A stretch of 40,413 bases of DNA from Pseudomonadota bacterium (lineage in GTDB: Bacteria > Pseudomonadota > Gammaproteobacteria > Burkholderiales > SG8-39), in contig CANGMI010000011.1 of assembly GCA_947455195.1 (NCBI GenBank), positions 1 to 40,413 of the forward strand, read 5' to 3'. The notes under the pieces are model-generated. The model ran no database searches, was not told the origin of the DNA, and was given only the letters and a program-made list of their open reading frames with translations. Position numbers and translations under genes: made by a program. Positions 17,000 to 25,630 of this stretch are shown in pieces (positions within the stretch are counted from its first letter, which is position 1; each line of letters opens with the position of its first letter).

Positions 17000-18479
17000 C
17001 CCGCAGCGGAAACCCGAATCGGGTCCACTCGTCGGCTTCCTGGCGCAGGTCGTAGTCGGTCAGCGGGTTGGCTTCGAGCCATTCACGCGAGACCTCCAGC
17101 GTGTGTTCCGATCGTTCGGTACGCAGCCGGACTGGGGGCACCACCAGTTCGCCACGGCTTCGGAAGAGCACGGCCGCCACCCGCAGGCATGCGAGCAGCC
17201 GCAGCGTGGTGTTCGTCTCGATGCTGCCTCTCATCTTGCCGAGCTTGCCGGTGTGGCCCAGCACCAGCGTCGCGAGCGCGCTCTGCTCCCGCCGCGAGAA
17301 GCCCGGCATGTCGGCGTGGCTCAGGATGTAGGCTGAGTGCTTGTGGTAACCGTTGTGCGAGATCGACAGACCGATCTCGTGCAGGCGCGCAGCCCACCCG
17401 AGCAGACGCGCGTCGTCGTCGTCCTCTTCGTCAGCGTTTGATGCCCGATCGGCGTCTGCGTGCCAGATGGCGGTGGCGAGGCGGGCGACCCGATCGGCCT
17501 GCGGCTCATCGACCCCATAGCGCTGCACGAATTCGCGGACGGTCGTGTCGCGCATGTCCTCGTGCCGGGTACGGCCCAGCAGGTCATAGAGCACACCGGT
17601 GCGCAGCGCCCCTTCGGATACGTTCATCCGGTCGATCGAGAGTTCGGAAAATGCCGCGAGCATGATCGCGAGGCCCCCCGCCAGAACGGGTACCCGATCG
17701 GGGCGTAGCCCGAGGAGTCGCAGTTCGCTCGCGCTCCCCGCCTTGATCAGCGCCTGGCGTAGCGCCTCCAGACCGGCGGCCGTGATGCCGTGCTCGCTGA
17801 AGCGGTTCTGTTCGAGCAGATCGGCCAGGGCGCGGGCCGTGCCCGAGGATCCGATGGCCTCCGACCAACCGCGTCGGCGCAGCCCGTTCGCCACGACCTC
17901 GAACTCGCTGCGCGCTGCCAGTTCGGCTTCGCGAAATGCGGCCCGTCCGTATTGCCCCTCGGCGAAGAACCGCATCGAGTAGCCGACACATCCGACATAG
18001 AGGCTCTCGAGCACTTCCGGGGTGTAGCCCTGCCCGACGACGATCTCGGTCGAACCCCCGCCGATGTCGACCACCAGGCGCCGCGCAGCGCCGGGCTCCT
18101 GCAGATGGGCGACACCGAAGTAGATCAGACGTGCCTCTTCGTGCCCGCTGATCACCTCGATCGGAAACCCGAGACATTTCTCGGCCTCGCGAAGGAAGTC
18201 TGGTGCATTGCGGGCCACGCGAAGGGTGTTGGTTCCCACGGCGCGCACGGCATGGGCGTCGAAACCGCGCAGGCGCTCGCCGAAGCGTTCGAGAACGCCC
18301 AAGGCGCGTTGGGAGGCTTCACGGCCGAGCGTCTTGTCGGCGTTCAGGCCCGAGGCGAGCCGCACCGGGTCACGCAAGGTATCGAGCGGGTAGATCTGGC
18401 TACCCACGACCCGCCCGATTTCCATCCGGAAACTGTTCGAGCCGAGGTCGATCGCAGCAAGTACCGAAGGCACGTTCAT
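16983..18479 (-). CDS. ppx: Exopolyphosphatase / guanosine pentaphosphate phosphatase family (Ppx/GppA)
   Basis: The 498-residue protein has the ASKHA-fold Ppx/GppA domain in the first 300 or so residues: LAAIDLGSNSFRMEIGR at the N terminus, the EEARLIYFGV catalytic segment and LVVDIGGGSTEIVVG. The C-terminal part, including ARLHEIGLSISHNGYHKHSA, resembles the HD-like domain of full-length Ppx. It removes terminal phosphates from polyphosphate and may also act on pppGpp. ATG 18479 fits the family start; an extension upstream would have no homology. The gene is divergent from ppk1 (146 bases between starts) and converges on sixA. Ppx and GppA cannot be fully separated by eye, but the ppk1 neighbour favours Ppx. 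Confidence 0.93.
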   Translation of the reverse strand: MNVPSVLAAIDLGSNSFRMEIGRVVGSQIYPLDTLRDPVRLASGLNADKTLGREASQRALGVLERFGERLRGFDAHAVRAVGTNTLRVARNAPDFLREAEKCLGFPIEVISGHEEARLIYFGVAHLQEPGAARRLVVDIGGGSTEIVVGQGYTPEVLESLYVGCVGYSMRFFAEGQYGRAAFREAELAARSEFEVVANGLRRRGWSEAIGSSGTARALADLLEQNRFSEHGITAAGLEALRQALIKAGSASELRLLGLRPDRVPVLAGGLAIMLAAFSELSIDRMNVSEGALRTGVLYDLLGRTRHEDMRDTTVREFVQRYGVDEPQADRVARLATAIWHADADRASNADEEDDDDARLLGWAARLHEIGLSISHNGYHKHSAYILSHADMPGFSRREQSALATLVLGHTGKLGKMRGSIETNTTLRLLACLRVAAVLFRSRGELVVPPVRLRTERSEHTLEVSREWLEANPLTDYDLRQEADEWTRFGFPLRVIAAH

Positions 18480-18625
18480 GGCCCGCATTCTACCCTCAGC
18501 CACAGGGCGAATCGCGTGCGGGCGCGCAGCGATGCGCTGCTGGTGTGTGTCACACAAGCGCGCAGGACAAGCACTCTTGCGGTCTGCTATATCCTCGAGT
18601 CCATCAGAGCCGGCGGAACAACCCC

Positions 18626-20734
18626 ATGACCGACCCAAGCGCCTCGACGGGCCCCGAGTACCAACCGCGCATTCTCAATCGCGAACTCGGCACACTCGCC
18701 TTCAACGAGCGTGTGCTTGCACTCGCGGAAGATCCGCTGGTGCCGCTCCTCGAGCGCCTGCGTTATGTCTGCATCGTGTCGTCCAATCTCGACGAGTTCT
18801 TCGAGATCCGGATCGCCGGGCTGAAACAGGAGTTGCTGCACGACGCCCGTGCCCGAACGCCCGATGACATCGCGCTCGTCGAACTCATGCAGTCGATCAG
18901 CACGCGCTCGCGTGCCCTGGTCGCGCGACAGTACGCCCTGTTCAACCGCACCCTGGTGCCGGAACTGGAGAGTGCTGGGGTTGCCATGATCCAGGGTTTG
19001 CATTGGACCGAAGCGCAGGAAGCCTGGGCCCACAGCTATTTCGAGTCCGACGTGTTGCCGGTGTTGACGCCGATCGGGCTCGACCCGGCACACCCGTTCC
19101 CCCGGGTGCTCAACAAATCGCTCAACTTCATTGTCGAACTCGAAGGCGCTGATGCCTTCGGCCGCGATTCGGGCATCGCCATCGTCCAGGCGCCGCGCGT
19201 GCTCCCGCGCGTGATCCGCATGCCGGCCGAGGTGGCGCGGGTCGCCGACAACTTCATCACGCTCGGGGCCATCCTGCGTCGATTCATGCAGCAGCTCTTT
19301 CCCGGCATGACGGTCATCGGCTGTCATGAGTTCCGGGTGACGCGCAACAGCGATCTCTTCGTCGATGATGAGGAGGTCAAGAACCTGCGCACTGCACTCG
19401 AGGGTGAACTCTTCGAGCGTCACTTCGGTGACGCCGTGCGGCTTGAGGTCACGGCCGGTTGCACCGAGCGGATGGTCGGCTTCCTGATGCAGCAGTTTGG
19501 TCTGAAGCCGCTCGATGTCTACCGCGTCGATGGCCCGGTGAACCTCGTGCGTCTCAACCAGATTCCCGACCTCATTGACCGGCCCGAACTGAAGTTCGCA
19601 CCCTTCCGCCCCGGACTGCCCAAGGACATTCGTCGGCTCTGGAAGCCTGATGCCAACCTCTTCGAGGTCATCGCGGGGCGCGACGTGCTGCTGCACCACC
19701 CGTATCAGACCTTCCAGCCAGTGCTCGATTTCCTGCGTGCCGCATCGGTCGATCCGGCTGTGGTGGCCATCAAGCAGACGATCTATCGCACCGGCTCGGA
19801 GTCGGCGCTGATGGAAACCCTGATCCAGGCGGCGCGCAATGGCAAGGAGGTGACTGTCGTCGTCGAACTGAAGGCCCGCTTCGACGAGGAGACCAATATC
19901 AACTGGGCGTCTCGCCTCGAGGAGGTGGGCGCTCATGTCGTGTACGGCGTCGTGGGTTACAAGACCCACGCCAAGATGCTGCTGGTGGTGCGGCGCGAGG
20001 GTGCGCATTTGCGTCGCTATGCCCATCTGTCTACCGGGAACTATCACATCCGCACCGCCCGGCTCTACACCGACTTCGGCCTCTTCACGGCCAATCCGGC
20101 GCTGTGCGAGGATGTCAACGAGCTGTTCAAGCAGCTGACCGGTCTCGGTCGCGCGAGCGACATGAATCACCTCTGGCAGGCGCCGTTCACGCTCCATGCG
20201 CGTGTCATGGAGGCCATCGCGGCCGAGGCTGCCATCGCGGCGGCGGGCCGGCCGGCCCACATCATTGCGCGCATGAATGCGCTCCTCGAACCTCAGGTGA
20301 TCGAAGCGCTCTATGCGGCGTCACAGGCCGGGGTTCGCATTGACCTCATCGTGCGGGGCGTGTGTGCGCTGCGTCCGCAAGTGCCCGGTCTGTCCGACAA
20401 CATCCGGGTACGCTCGGTGATCGGGCGCTTTCTCGAACACAGTCGCGTGTTCTACTTCCATGCCGATGGGCGCGAGGATGTCTACCTGTCGAGCGCCGAC
20501 TGGATGTATCGAAACTTCTTCCGTCGCATCGAAACCTGCTTTCCGGTGCTTGACCGCAAGCTGCGCGAACGCGTGATGCGGGAGGGACTTCGCCTCTACC
20601 TGAAGGACAGTTCTGCCACCTGGATCATGAATGCGGCCGGCGAGTACGCACCGCCACCCCGAGCCAGCGCTGTCCGATCGCCCCAGGCCGAACTGCTGCG
20701 ACTGCTGGCTGCCGGGACCGACGACGAGTCGTAG
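18626..20734 (+). CDS. ppk1: Polyphosphate kinase 1
   Basis: The 702-residue protein has the full PPK1 architecture: N-terminal domain (RILNRELGTLAFNERVLALA), the head domain with VSSNLDEFFEIRIAGLK, the middle catalytic domain and a C-terminal phospholipase-D-like domain. The autophosphorylated histidine is H448 in YKTHAKMLLVVRR. A second set of active-site residues lies in the YLSSADWMYRNFFRRIETCF segment. It makes polyphosphate reversibly from ATP at the inner face of the membrane. ATG 18626 is chosen because PPK1 homology begins there; the in-frame region upstream is the antisense of ppx. The gene is divergent from ppx. Only a half PHO site is visible in the gap, so PhoB control cannot be claimed. 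Confidence 0.96.
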   Translation: MTDPSASTGPEYQPRILNRELGTLAFNERVLALAEDPLVPLLERLRYVCIVSSNLDEFFEIRIAGLKQELLHDARARTPDDIALVELMQSISTRSRALVARQYALFNRTLVPELESAGVAMIQGLHWTEAQEAWAHSYFESDVLPVLTPIGLDPAHPFPRVLNKSLNFIVELEGADAFGRDSGIAIVQAPRVLPRVIRMPAEVARVADNFITLGAILRRFMQQLFPGMTVIGCHEFRVTRNSDLFVDDEEVKNLRTALEGELFERHFGDAVRLEVTAGCTERMVGFLMQQFGLKPLDVYRVDGPVNLVRLNQIPDLIDRPELKFAPFRPGLPKDIRRLWKPDANLFEVIAGRDVLLHHPYQTFQPVLDFLRAASVDPAVVAIKQTIYRTGSESALMETLIQAARNGKEVTVVVELKARFDEETNINWASRLEEVGAHVVYGVVGYKTHAKMLLVVRREGAHLRRYAHLSTGNYHIRTARLYTDFGLFTANPALCEDVNELFKQLTGLGRASDMNHLWQAPFTLHARVMEAIAAEAAIAAAGRPAHIIARMNALLEPQVIEALYAASQAGVRIDLIVRGVCALRPQVPGLSDNIRVRSVIGRFLEHSRVFYFHADGREDVYLSSADWMYRNFFRRIETCFPVLDRKLRERVMREGLRLYLKDSSATWIMNAAGEYAPPPRASAVRSPQAELLRLLAAGTDDES

Positions 20735-20792
20735 CGGTCGGTCCTCGTCATCGGGTCGGCGGGTTGCTGGCTCGGTTGGGGCGGTGGGGCGT

Positions 20793-21380
20793 TCAGCCGT
20801 CTGATTTGAGCCGTGTTGCGTAAAGCTTGCGGAACTTCGCAAGCTTGGGCGCAACCACAGCCATGCAGTAGCCCTGCCCGGGATGGTCGCGGAAGTAATT
20901 CTGGTGATAAGCCTCGGCCGGGTGCCACGGCGCGGCATCAACCACTTCGGTCACGATCGGGCGGGGAAAGACCCGTTCGCGCTCCAGTTCGGCCACCATC
21001 GCTTCGGCCGCTTCGCGTTGCGCGGTGTCGTGGCAGTAGATGGCCGACCGGTACTGGGTGCCGACATCATTGCCCTGGCGGTTCAGGGTGGTCGGATCGT
21101 GGATGGCAAAGAACACCTGCAGCAATTCGCGAAAGCTCACCTGGGCCGGGTCAAAGTGCAGGCGCACTGCCTCGGCATGTCCGGTGTTGCCGTCGCACAC
21201 CGCGGCGTAGGTCGGGTTGGCCATCTGCCCACCGCAATATCCGGACTCCACATCGATGACGCCCTGCAGGTCATCGAAGACTGCCTCCAGGCACCAGAAG
21301 CAGCCACCGGCGAGAGTGGCAACGGCGCTCCCCGGCGCGGGCGCGGCGGAAGGGTTTGAGGTCGGCGTATCGGCAGGCAT
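20793..21380 (-). CDS. msrA: Peptide-methionine (S)-S-oxide reductase MsrA
   Basis: The 195-residue protein carries the MsrA active site [10 protein letters not shown] near residues 26-35, the [13 protein letters not shown] segment and the late [14 protein letters not shown] motif with a resolving cysteine. It reduces methionine-S-sulfoxide in proteins and free amino acid using thioredoxin. No signal peptide is evident: the first 20 residues are Ala, Pro and Ser rich but lack a hydrophobic core, so it is probably cytoplasmic. It stands alone, convergent with ppk1 (58 bases between stops) and divergent from the following transporter genes. The ribosome site before ATG 21380 is weak, but the next in-frame methionine lies beyond the active site. 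Confidence 0.96.
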   Translation of the reverse strand: MPADTPTSNPSAAPAPGSAVATLAGGCFWCLEAVFDDLQGVIDVESGYCGGQMANPTYAAVCDGNTGHAEAVRLHFDPAQVSFRELLQVFFAIHDPTTLNRQGNDVGTQYRSAIYCHDTAQREAAEAMVAELERERVFPRPIVTEVVDAAPWHPAEAYHQNYFRDHPGQGYCMAVVAPKLAKFRKLYATRLKSDG

Positions 21381-21540
21381 GGTGGGCTCGCAAGGCAGGA
21401 TCAGGCTGCGAGGGTAAACCGTCGTGCCGCGGCGTGCACGCTGCCCGACGATGGATCTCCCAGTGGCTTGTTTCTTGCTTTCGTCATCATGGCAGTCGTG
21501 AGGTATGCTGCCTCTGGCTGCTTACCGATGGAGATTTCCG

Positions 21541-22617
21541 ATGCCCGCGATGCTCGTGATGAACAAGGTGCCTGGCAACGACGGATCCGACTGCGCTGGC
21601 CTTCGCCGCGGCGTCATCGCGCGGGTCGGCCTTGCGGCGCTGGCCCTGTTGTGCCTGGCAGCCGCCCCAGCCCAGGCCCAGATCAAGCCCGTGGCCAAGG
21701 TGCGCTATTCGGAAGTGGTGCGCTCGCTTCTCTATGCCCCGGCCTATGTCGCGATTTCTCGCGGCTACTTTCGTGACGCCGGCATCGATCTGACGATGAC
21801 CACCGCGCAGGGTGGTGACAAGGCCATGGCGGCTCTGCTCGGCAACGTGGCCGATATCGCCCTCATCGGTCCTGAGACCACGGTCTATGTCAGAAACAGC
21901 GAGTCGCCGATCAAGGTCAAGATCTTTGCCGGTCTCACCGCAACCGACGGGTTCGTGCTCATGTCGCGCACCAGGCCCGCTGTGCCCTTTGACTGGAATA
22001 CGTTGAAAGGCAAGGATATTCTCGGATTCAGACCGGGCAGTACGCCGATCCTGTACTTCGAGGCGGCCTTGCGCAAGCACGGCATCGACCCGGCGCGCGA
22101 CGTGAAGCTGGCCAACAACATCGGCGTGCCGGCCCGCTACGGCTCGTGGCTGGCTGGCCAGAACCAGTACGCCATCTTCATCGAGCCCGATGCCGCGCAA
22201 CTCGAACTCGATGGCAAGGCCTGGGCGATCACCTCGATCGGCGAGGAGGTGGGGTTTGCCGATTACACGGCCTTCATGGCCACCGAGCGGTTCATTCGCG
22301 AGCGCCCTGACGTGGTGCAGGGTTGGACCGATGCGATCCTGCGCGCGCAGAAGTGGACCGAGGCCGCCTCGACGGCCGACATGGTCAAGACGCTGGCCGA
22401 ATTCTTCCCGGGCGTGAACGCCCAGACACTGGGGTTCGCGATCGAGCGTTATCGCAAGACGCGTATGTGGAAGACCTCGCCGATCATCGATCCGCCAGCG
22501 ATCGAACGATTCCAGGACATTCTCGTGCAGGGCGGCGTGCTTGAGCAGGCCAAGCGGGTGCGCTTCGATGACCTGGTGACCAACGAATTCGCACGCAAGG
22601 CAGTCAGCGGGCGATGA
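21541..22617 (+). CDS. ABC transporter periplasmic binding protein, SsuA/TauA/NMT1-like
   Basis: The 358-residue protein has a long N-region and a signal-peptide core (VGLAALALLCLAAAPAQAQ, cleavage near residue 47). The mature part has features of the SsuA/THI5/NMT1 family: VRYSEVVRSLLYAPAYVAIS, then GYFRDAGIDLTMTTAQGGDK, then a GPETTVYV segment. Members carry aliphatic sulfonates, taurine, nitrate, pyrimidine precursors or aromatic acids; the ligand is not decidable here. GGAG seven bases before ATG 21541 supports the start; ATG 21559 is possible. It is the first gene of a three-gene operon (ATGA overlap to the ATPase, then the permease). Confidence 0.9.
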   Translation: MPAMLVMNKVPGNDGSDCAGLRRGVIARVGLAALALLCLAAAPAQAQIKPVAKVRYSEVVRSLLYAPAYVAISRGYFRDAGIDLTMTTAQGGDKAMAALLGNVADIALIGPETTVYVRNSESPIKVKIFAGLTATDGFVLMSRTRPAVPFDWNTLKGKDILGFRPGSTPILYFEAALRKHGIDPARDVKLANNIGVPARYGSWLAGQNQYAIFIEPDAAQLELDGKAWAITSIGEEVGFADYTAFMATERFIRERPDVVQGWTDAILRAQKWTEAASTADMVKTLAEFFPGVNAQTLGFAIERYRKTRMWKTSPIIDPPAIERFQDILVQGGVLEQAKRVRFDDLVTNEFARKAVSGR

Positions 22618-23426
22618 GCCCTGCCTTGGCTGCCGCGGCGCCGGGCACCGTCAAGGTCGAGTTGCGCGATGTCGGGTTGCGTTATTTCGGACGCGAGGGC
22701 GAGACCGAGGCGCTTGCCGGCATTTCGCTGGGCGTCGATGCCGGCGAATTCGTGAGCATCATCGGCCAGAGCGGATGTGGCAAGAGCACGCTTCTATCGC
22801 TGGTCGCCGGCATCATGGCACCCACCCGGGGCGAGGTGCTCGTCGATGGCCGACCGGTGCGCGGCCCCGATCCCCGGGTCGGCTACATGCTCCAGCAGGA
22901 TTACCTCTTCGAGTGGCGGACCATCCTCGAAAACACCCTGCTCGGCGCCCAGATCCAGGGGCTCGATCCACAGATGGCGCGCGATCGTGCGGTGATGCTG
23001 CTCTCGCGCTACGGTCTGGCGAAATTCATGGACCACCTGCCGCGCCAGCTCTCGGGCGGCATGCGCCAGCGGGTGGCTTTGGCCCGTACCCTGTGCACCG
23101 ACCCCGATGTCGTTCTCCTCGACGAGCCGTTTTCGGCGCTCGATTCCCAGACGCGCATCGCCATCGCCGATGAAATCGCCGACATCCTGCGGCGCGAGAA
23201 AAAAACCGCCATTCTGGTGACCCATGACATTGCCGAGGCGATCGGCATGGCTGACCGGGTCATCGTGCTGTCGCGGCGCCCCGGGCGCGTCAAGTCGACC
23301 CATGCGATCCAATTCGCGAGCAGCGGTGCATCGCGGCCCAGTCCGATGCAGGCGCGCAACGCCGTCGAGTTCAACGGTTATTTCAATCGCCTCTGGCAGG
23401 AGCTCGAAGTCCATGTCGAGGGCTGA
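22614..23426 (+). CDS. ABC transporter ATPase, SsuB/TauB-like
   Basis: The 270-residue protein is a complete single ABC domain: Walker A GQSGCGKST (51-59), Q-loop GYMLQQDYLFEWRTILEN, signature LSGGM (146-150), Walker B DVVLLDEPFSALD (from 165) and H-loop LVTHDIAEAIGMADRV. The short DEPFSALDSQTR segment and the EAI after the H-loop are typical of the nitrate/sulfonate/taurine group. It energises the permease encoded by the next gene, whose start lies 14 bases inside this one; it also overlaps the binding-protein gene by 4 bp. The C terminus continues about 40 residues past the ABC core, as in relatives. Confidence 0.95.
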   Translation: MSPALAAAAPGTVKVELRDVGLRYFGREGETEALAGISLGVDAGEFVSIIGQSGCGKSTLLSLVAGIMAPTRGEVLVDGRPVRGPDPRVGYMLQQDYLFEWRTILENTLLGAQIQGLDPQMARDRAVMLLSRYGLAKFMDHLPRQLSGGMRQRVALARTLCTDPDVVLLDEPFSALDSQTRIAIADEIADILRREKKTAILVTHDIAEAIGMADRVIVLSRRPGRVKSTHAIQFASSGASRPSPMQARNAVEFNGYFNRLWQELEVHVEG

Positions 23427-24258
23427 CGCCGTGCCTGGCAGTCGGGGTGACGCAGCGTCGCCCAGCGCTGCCTACCGCCACTTCCTGCGCACCGAACTGC
23501 GCGCCCGCGTGCTGGTGCGGGCTGCCCAGGCGGGGCTTCTGCTCGCCTTCCTGGTCGCTTGGGAATTCGCGCCGCGCTACGGACTCGTCAATCCGATGTT
23601 CACCAGTTACCCCTCGGCGCTCTGGCCGACGTTTCTGGGACTGCTGAAAGCCACGGCGAATCAGCCCGGCATCCTCGAGCATGCCGCCTCGACGGTCATG
23701 GCCACCGTGGTGGGATTCAGCGGGGCGATGCTGGTGGGCGTGATCGTTGCGGCGGCCCTGTGGTGGTGGAAGCGACTTTACCTCGTGCTCGACCCCTTCC
23801 TGGTCGTGGCCAACGCGATGCCCAAGATCGCCTTCGTGCCGATCTTCTACATCTGGCTTGGCGCGACGCTGTCGATCTATGGCATGGCACTGGCCATTTC
23901 CGTCTTCATCACGATCCTCATGCTGCACGCCGGCTTCGAGGGTGTTGATGCCAACAAGATCAAGCTCGCGCAGACCTTCGGTGCGTCGCGCTGGCAGGTG
24001 CTGCGCATGGTGGTGTTGCCTGGCAGCGTACCGACCCTCATCGCCGCGCTCAAGGTGAATACCGGGCTCGCCCTGGTCGGGGTCGTGGTGGGCGAGTTCC
24101 AGTCGGCCAATCTCGGTCTGGGCTACCTGATCCAGTACGGCAGTCAGGTCTTCAAGCTCGACATCGTGATGACGGCCATCACCCTGCTGGCGGTGCTGTC
24201 GGCGCTCATGTATCTGGCAATTGCCGCGCTCGAGCGACGGGTGATGGCGCGGCGCTGA
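23413..24258 (+). CDS. ABC transporter permease, SsuC/TauC-like
   Basis: The 281-residue membrane protein has about six helices and the binding-protein-dependent transport loop FGASRWQVLRMVVLPGSVPT that docks on the ATPase. Other family segments are NAMPKIAFVPIFYIWLG and NTGLALVGVVVGEFQSANLG. It forms a homodimeric pore with the preceding ATPase and binding protein. ATG 23413 is chosen because it gives a normal permease N terminus and overlaps the ATPase gene by only 14 bp; a longer in-frame start would lie deep inside that gene. No enzyme gene that would reveal the substrate is adjacent: the next gene after 213 bases encodes a receptor of a different transporter class. Confidence 0.94.
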   Translation: MSRADAVPGSRGDAASPSAAYRHFLRTELRARVLVRAAQAGLLLAFLVAWEFAPRYGLVNPMFTSYPSALWPTFLGLLKATANQPGILEHAASTVMATVVGFSGAMLVGVIVAAALWWWKRLYLVLDPFLVVANAMPKIAFVPIFYIWLGATLSIYGMALAISVFITILMLHAGFEGVDANKIKLAQTFGASRWQVLRMVVLPGSVPTLIAALKVNTGLALVGVVVGEFQSANLGLGYLIQYGSQVFKLDIVMTAITLLAVLSALMYLAIAALERRVMARR

Positions 24259-24471
24259 GCCAGTCCGCGCTGTCGCGCGGTCGCCCTCGCCTGCGCTGCC
24301 CGGCGCATCAGGTGGCGCGTCCCACGGTGTGTCAGGCGTCGTGTCATGCGGCGTCATCGGGTCGGGCATGGTCTATCCGCGCCTGCGCTGATGCGGGCAC
24401 GACGGCCCTGTTGCGCGCTATCCTATGACGGCCGTGCCCTGACGCGGCACACCTGCGCGAGGACTCACCCC

Positions 24472-25530
24472 ATGAAGATGAAGCGTTCTTCGACTGACAG
24501 ACACCTGGCGAATCGGTCGGGTGCAGGGCCGGTTTCACGGTGTGCGGCACGCCTGGCCGGGCTTCCGATGCTGGCTTTCGCGGGTCTCGCCCTGGTGTCA
24601 CTGCCCGTGCTCGCCCAGTCCCAGAACCAGCTCTACCCCAATCGCGCCGTGCGCCTCGTGGTGCCCTATCCGCCCGGCGGTGGCACTGATTTCTTCGCCC
24701 GCGCGGTCAGCACGAAAATGGCCGAGGATCTCGGGCAGCAGGTAGTGGTCGAGAACCGGCCAGGCGCCAGCACCATCATCGGGGCCGAGGCGGTGGCGAA
24801 ATCGGCGCCCGACGGGTACACGGTGCTGTTGGGTGACACCGCCACCTACGCCGCCAATCCGAGCCTGTTCAAATCGCTGCCGTATGACCCGGTGCGCGAT
24901 CTTGCGCCGGTGACGCTGACTGCGCGTTTTGCCCTCATTCTGGTGGCCCATGCCGGGGTTCCGTTCTCGACGGTGCGCGAGTTCATCGCGGCTGCCAAGG
25001 CAGCCCCGGGCACGATCGACTACGCTTCGCCCGGTCCGGGCAGCCCGCATCATCTGGCGATGGAACTTTTCCGCCAGGCGTCGGGTGTGACGCTGACCCA
25101 TGTGCCCTACAAGGGCGGTGGTCCGGCTGCACAGGACCTCATCGCCGGACGCATCCCGGTGATGTTTCTCGATCTCACCACGATGGCTCCCCAATTGAAG
25201 GCCGGCAAGATCAAGGCGCTGGCGGTCTCTACCGAACAGCGGCTCGCAGCCCTGCCCGATATTCCGGCCGTGGCCGAGGCAGGGGTGCCGGGCTACGATG
25301 CATCGGCCTGGCAAGGCCTGAGTGTTCCAGCGGGCACGCCGCCAGCCGTCATCGGGCGGCTCAATGCGGCATTTGCCCGTGCGGCTGCCGACGGGCCGAC
25401 GCGGCAGCGCCTGGCCGATCTGGGTACCGAGTTCATTGCCGGCACCCCCGAGCAGATGGCGGCTTACATCCGCAGCGAGACTGCCAAGTGGTCACGGACC
25501 ATCCGCGCGGCCAATATCACGCTCGACTGA
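24472..25530 (+). CDS. Bug/TctC family periplasmic solute receptor (tripartite tricarboxylate type)
   Basis: The 352-residue protein has a long N-region followed by a hydrophobic core and AQ cleavage site (LVSLPVLAQ, near residue 48). The mature part shows the Bug signature: YPNRAVRLVVPYPPGGGTDF, VVENRPGASTIIGAE, then HVPYKGGGPAAQDLIAGRIP. Bug proteins bind carboxylates, amides or aromatic acids in the periplasm of Burkholderiales. No TctA or TctB membrane gene lies nearby, so it is an orphan receptor, as is common in that order. GAGGA eight bases before ATG 24472 supports the start. It is followed 100 bases later by an amidohydrolase gene in the same direction, and the two may serve one substrate. 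Confidence 0.94.
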   Translation: MKMKRSSTDRHLANRSGAGPVSRCAARLAGLPMLAFAGLALVSLPVLAQSQNQLYPNRAVRLVVPYPPGGGTDFFARAVSTKMAEDLGQQVVVENRPGASTIIGAEAVAKSAPDGYTVLLGDTATYAANPSLFKSLPYDPVRDLAPVTLTARFALILVAHAGVPFSTVREFIAAAKAAPGTIDYASPGPGSPHHLAMELFRQASGVTLTHVPYKGGGPAAQDLIAGRIPVMFLDLTTMAPQLKAGKIKALAVSTEQRLAALPDIPAVAEAGVPGYDASAWQGLSVPAGTPPAVIGRLNAAFARAAADGPTRQRLADLGTEFIAGTPEQMAAYIRSETAKWSRTIRAANITLD

Positions 25531-25630
25531 CGCTCGTCGTCCTCCAACGGCGGGTACGCCACGGTCTGAGACTCACCGTGGCGCGCCGGCTGACAGCACC
25601 CCTTTCTTCACCCGCCTGTCTGGATCTGTC

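Noticed and set aside
18480-18625. PHO box between ppx and ppk1
   Set aside because: Only a single GTGTCAC half site is present, without a second repeat at 11-base spacing.
18587-20260. Minus-strand open frame of about 557 codons opposite ppk1
   Set aside because: Antisense shadow of a highly conserved gene; no motif found.
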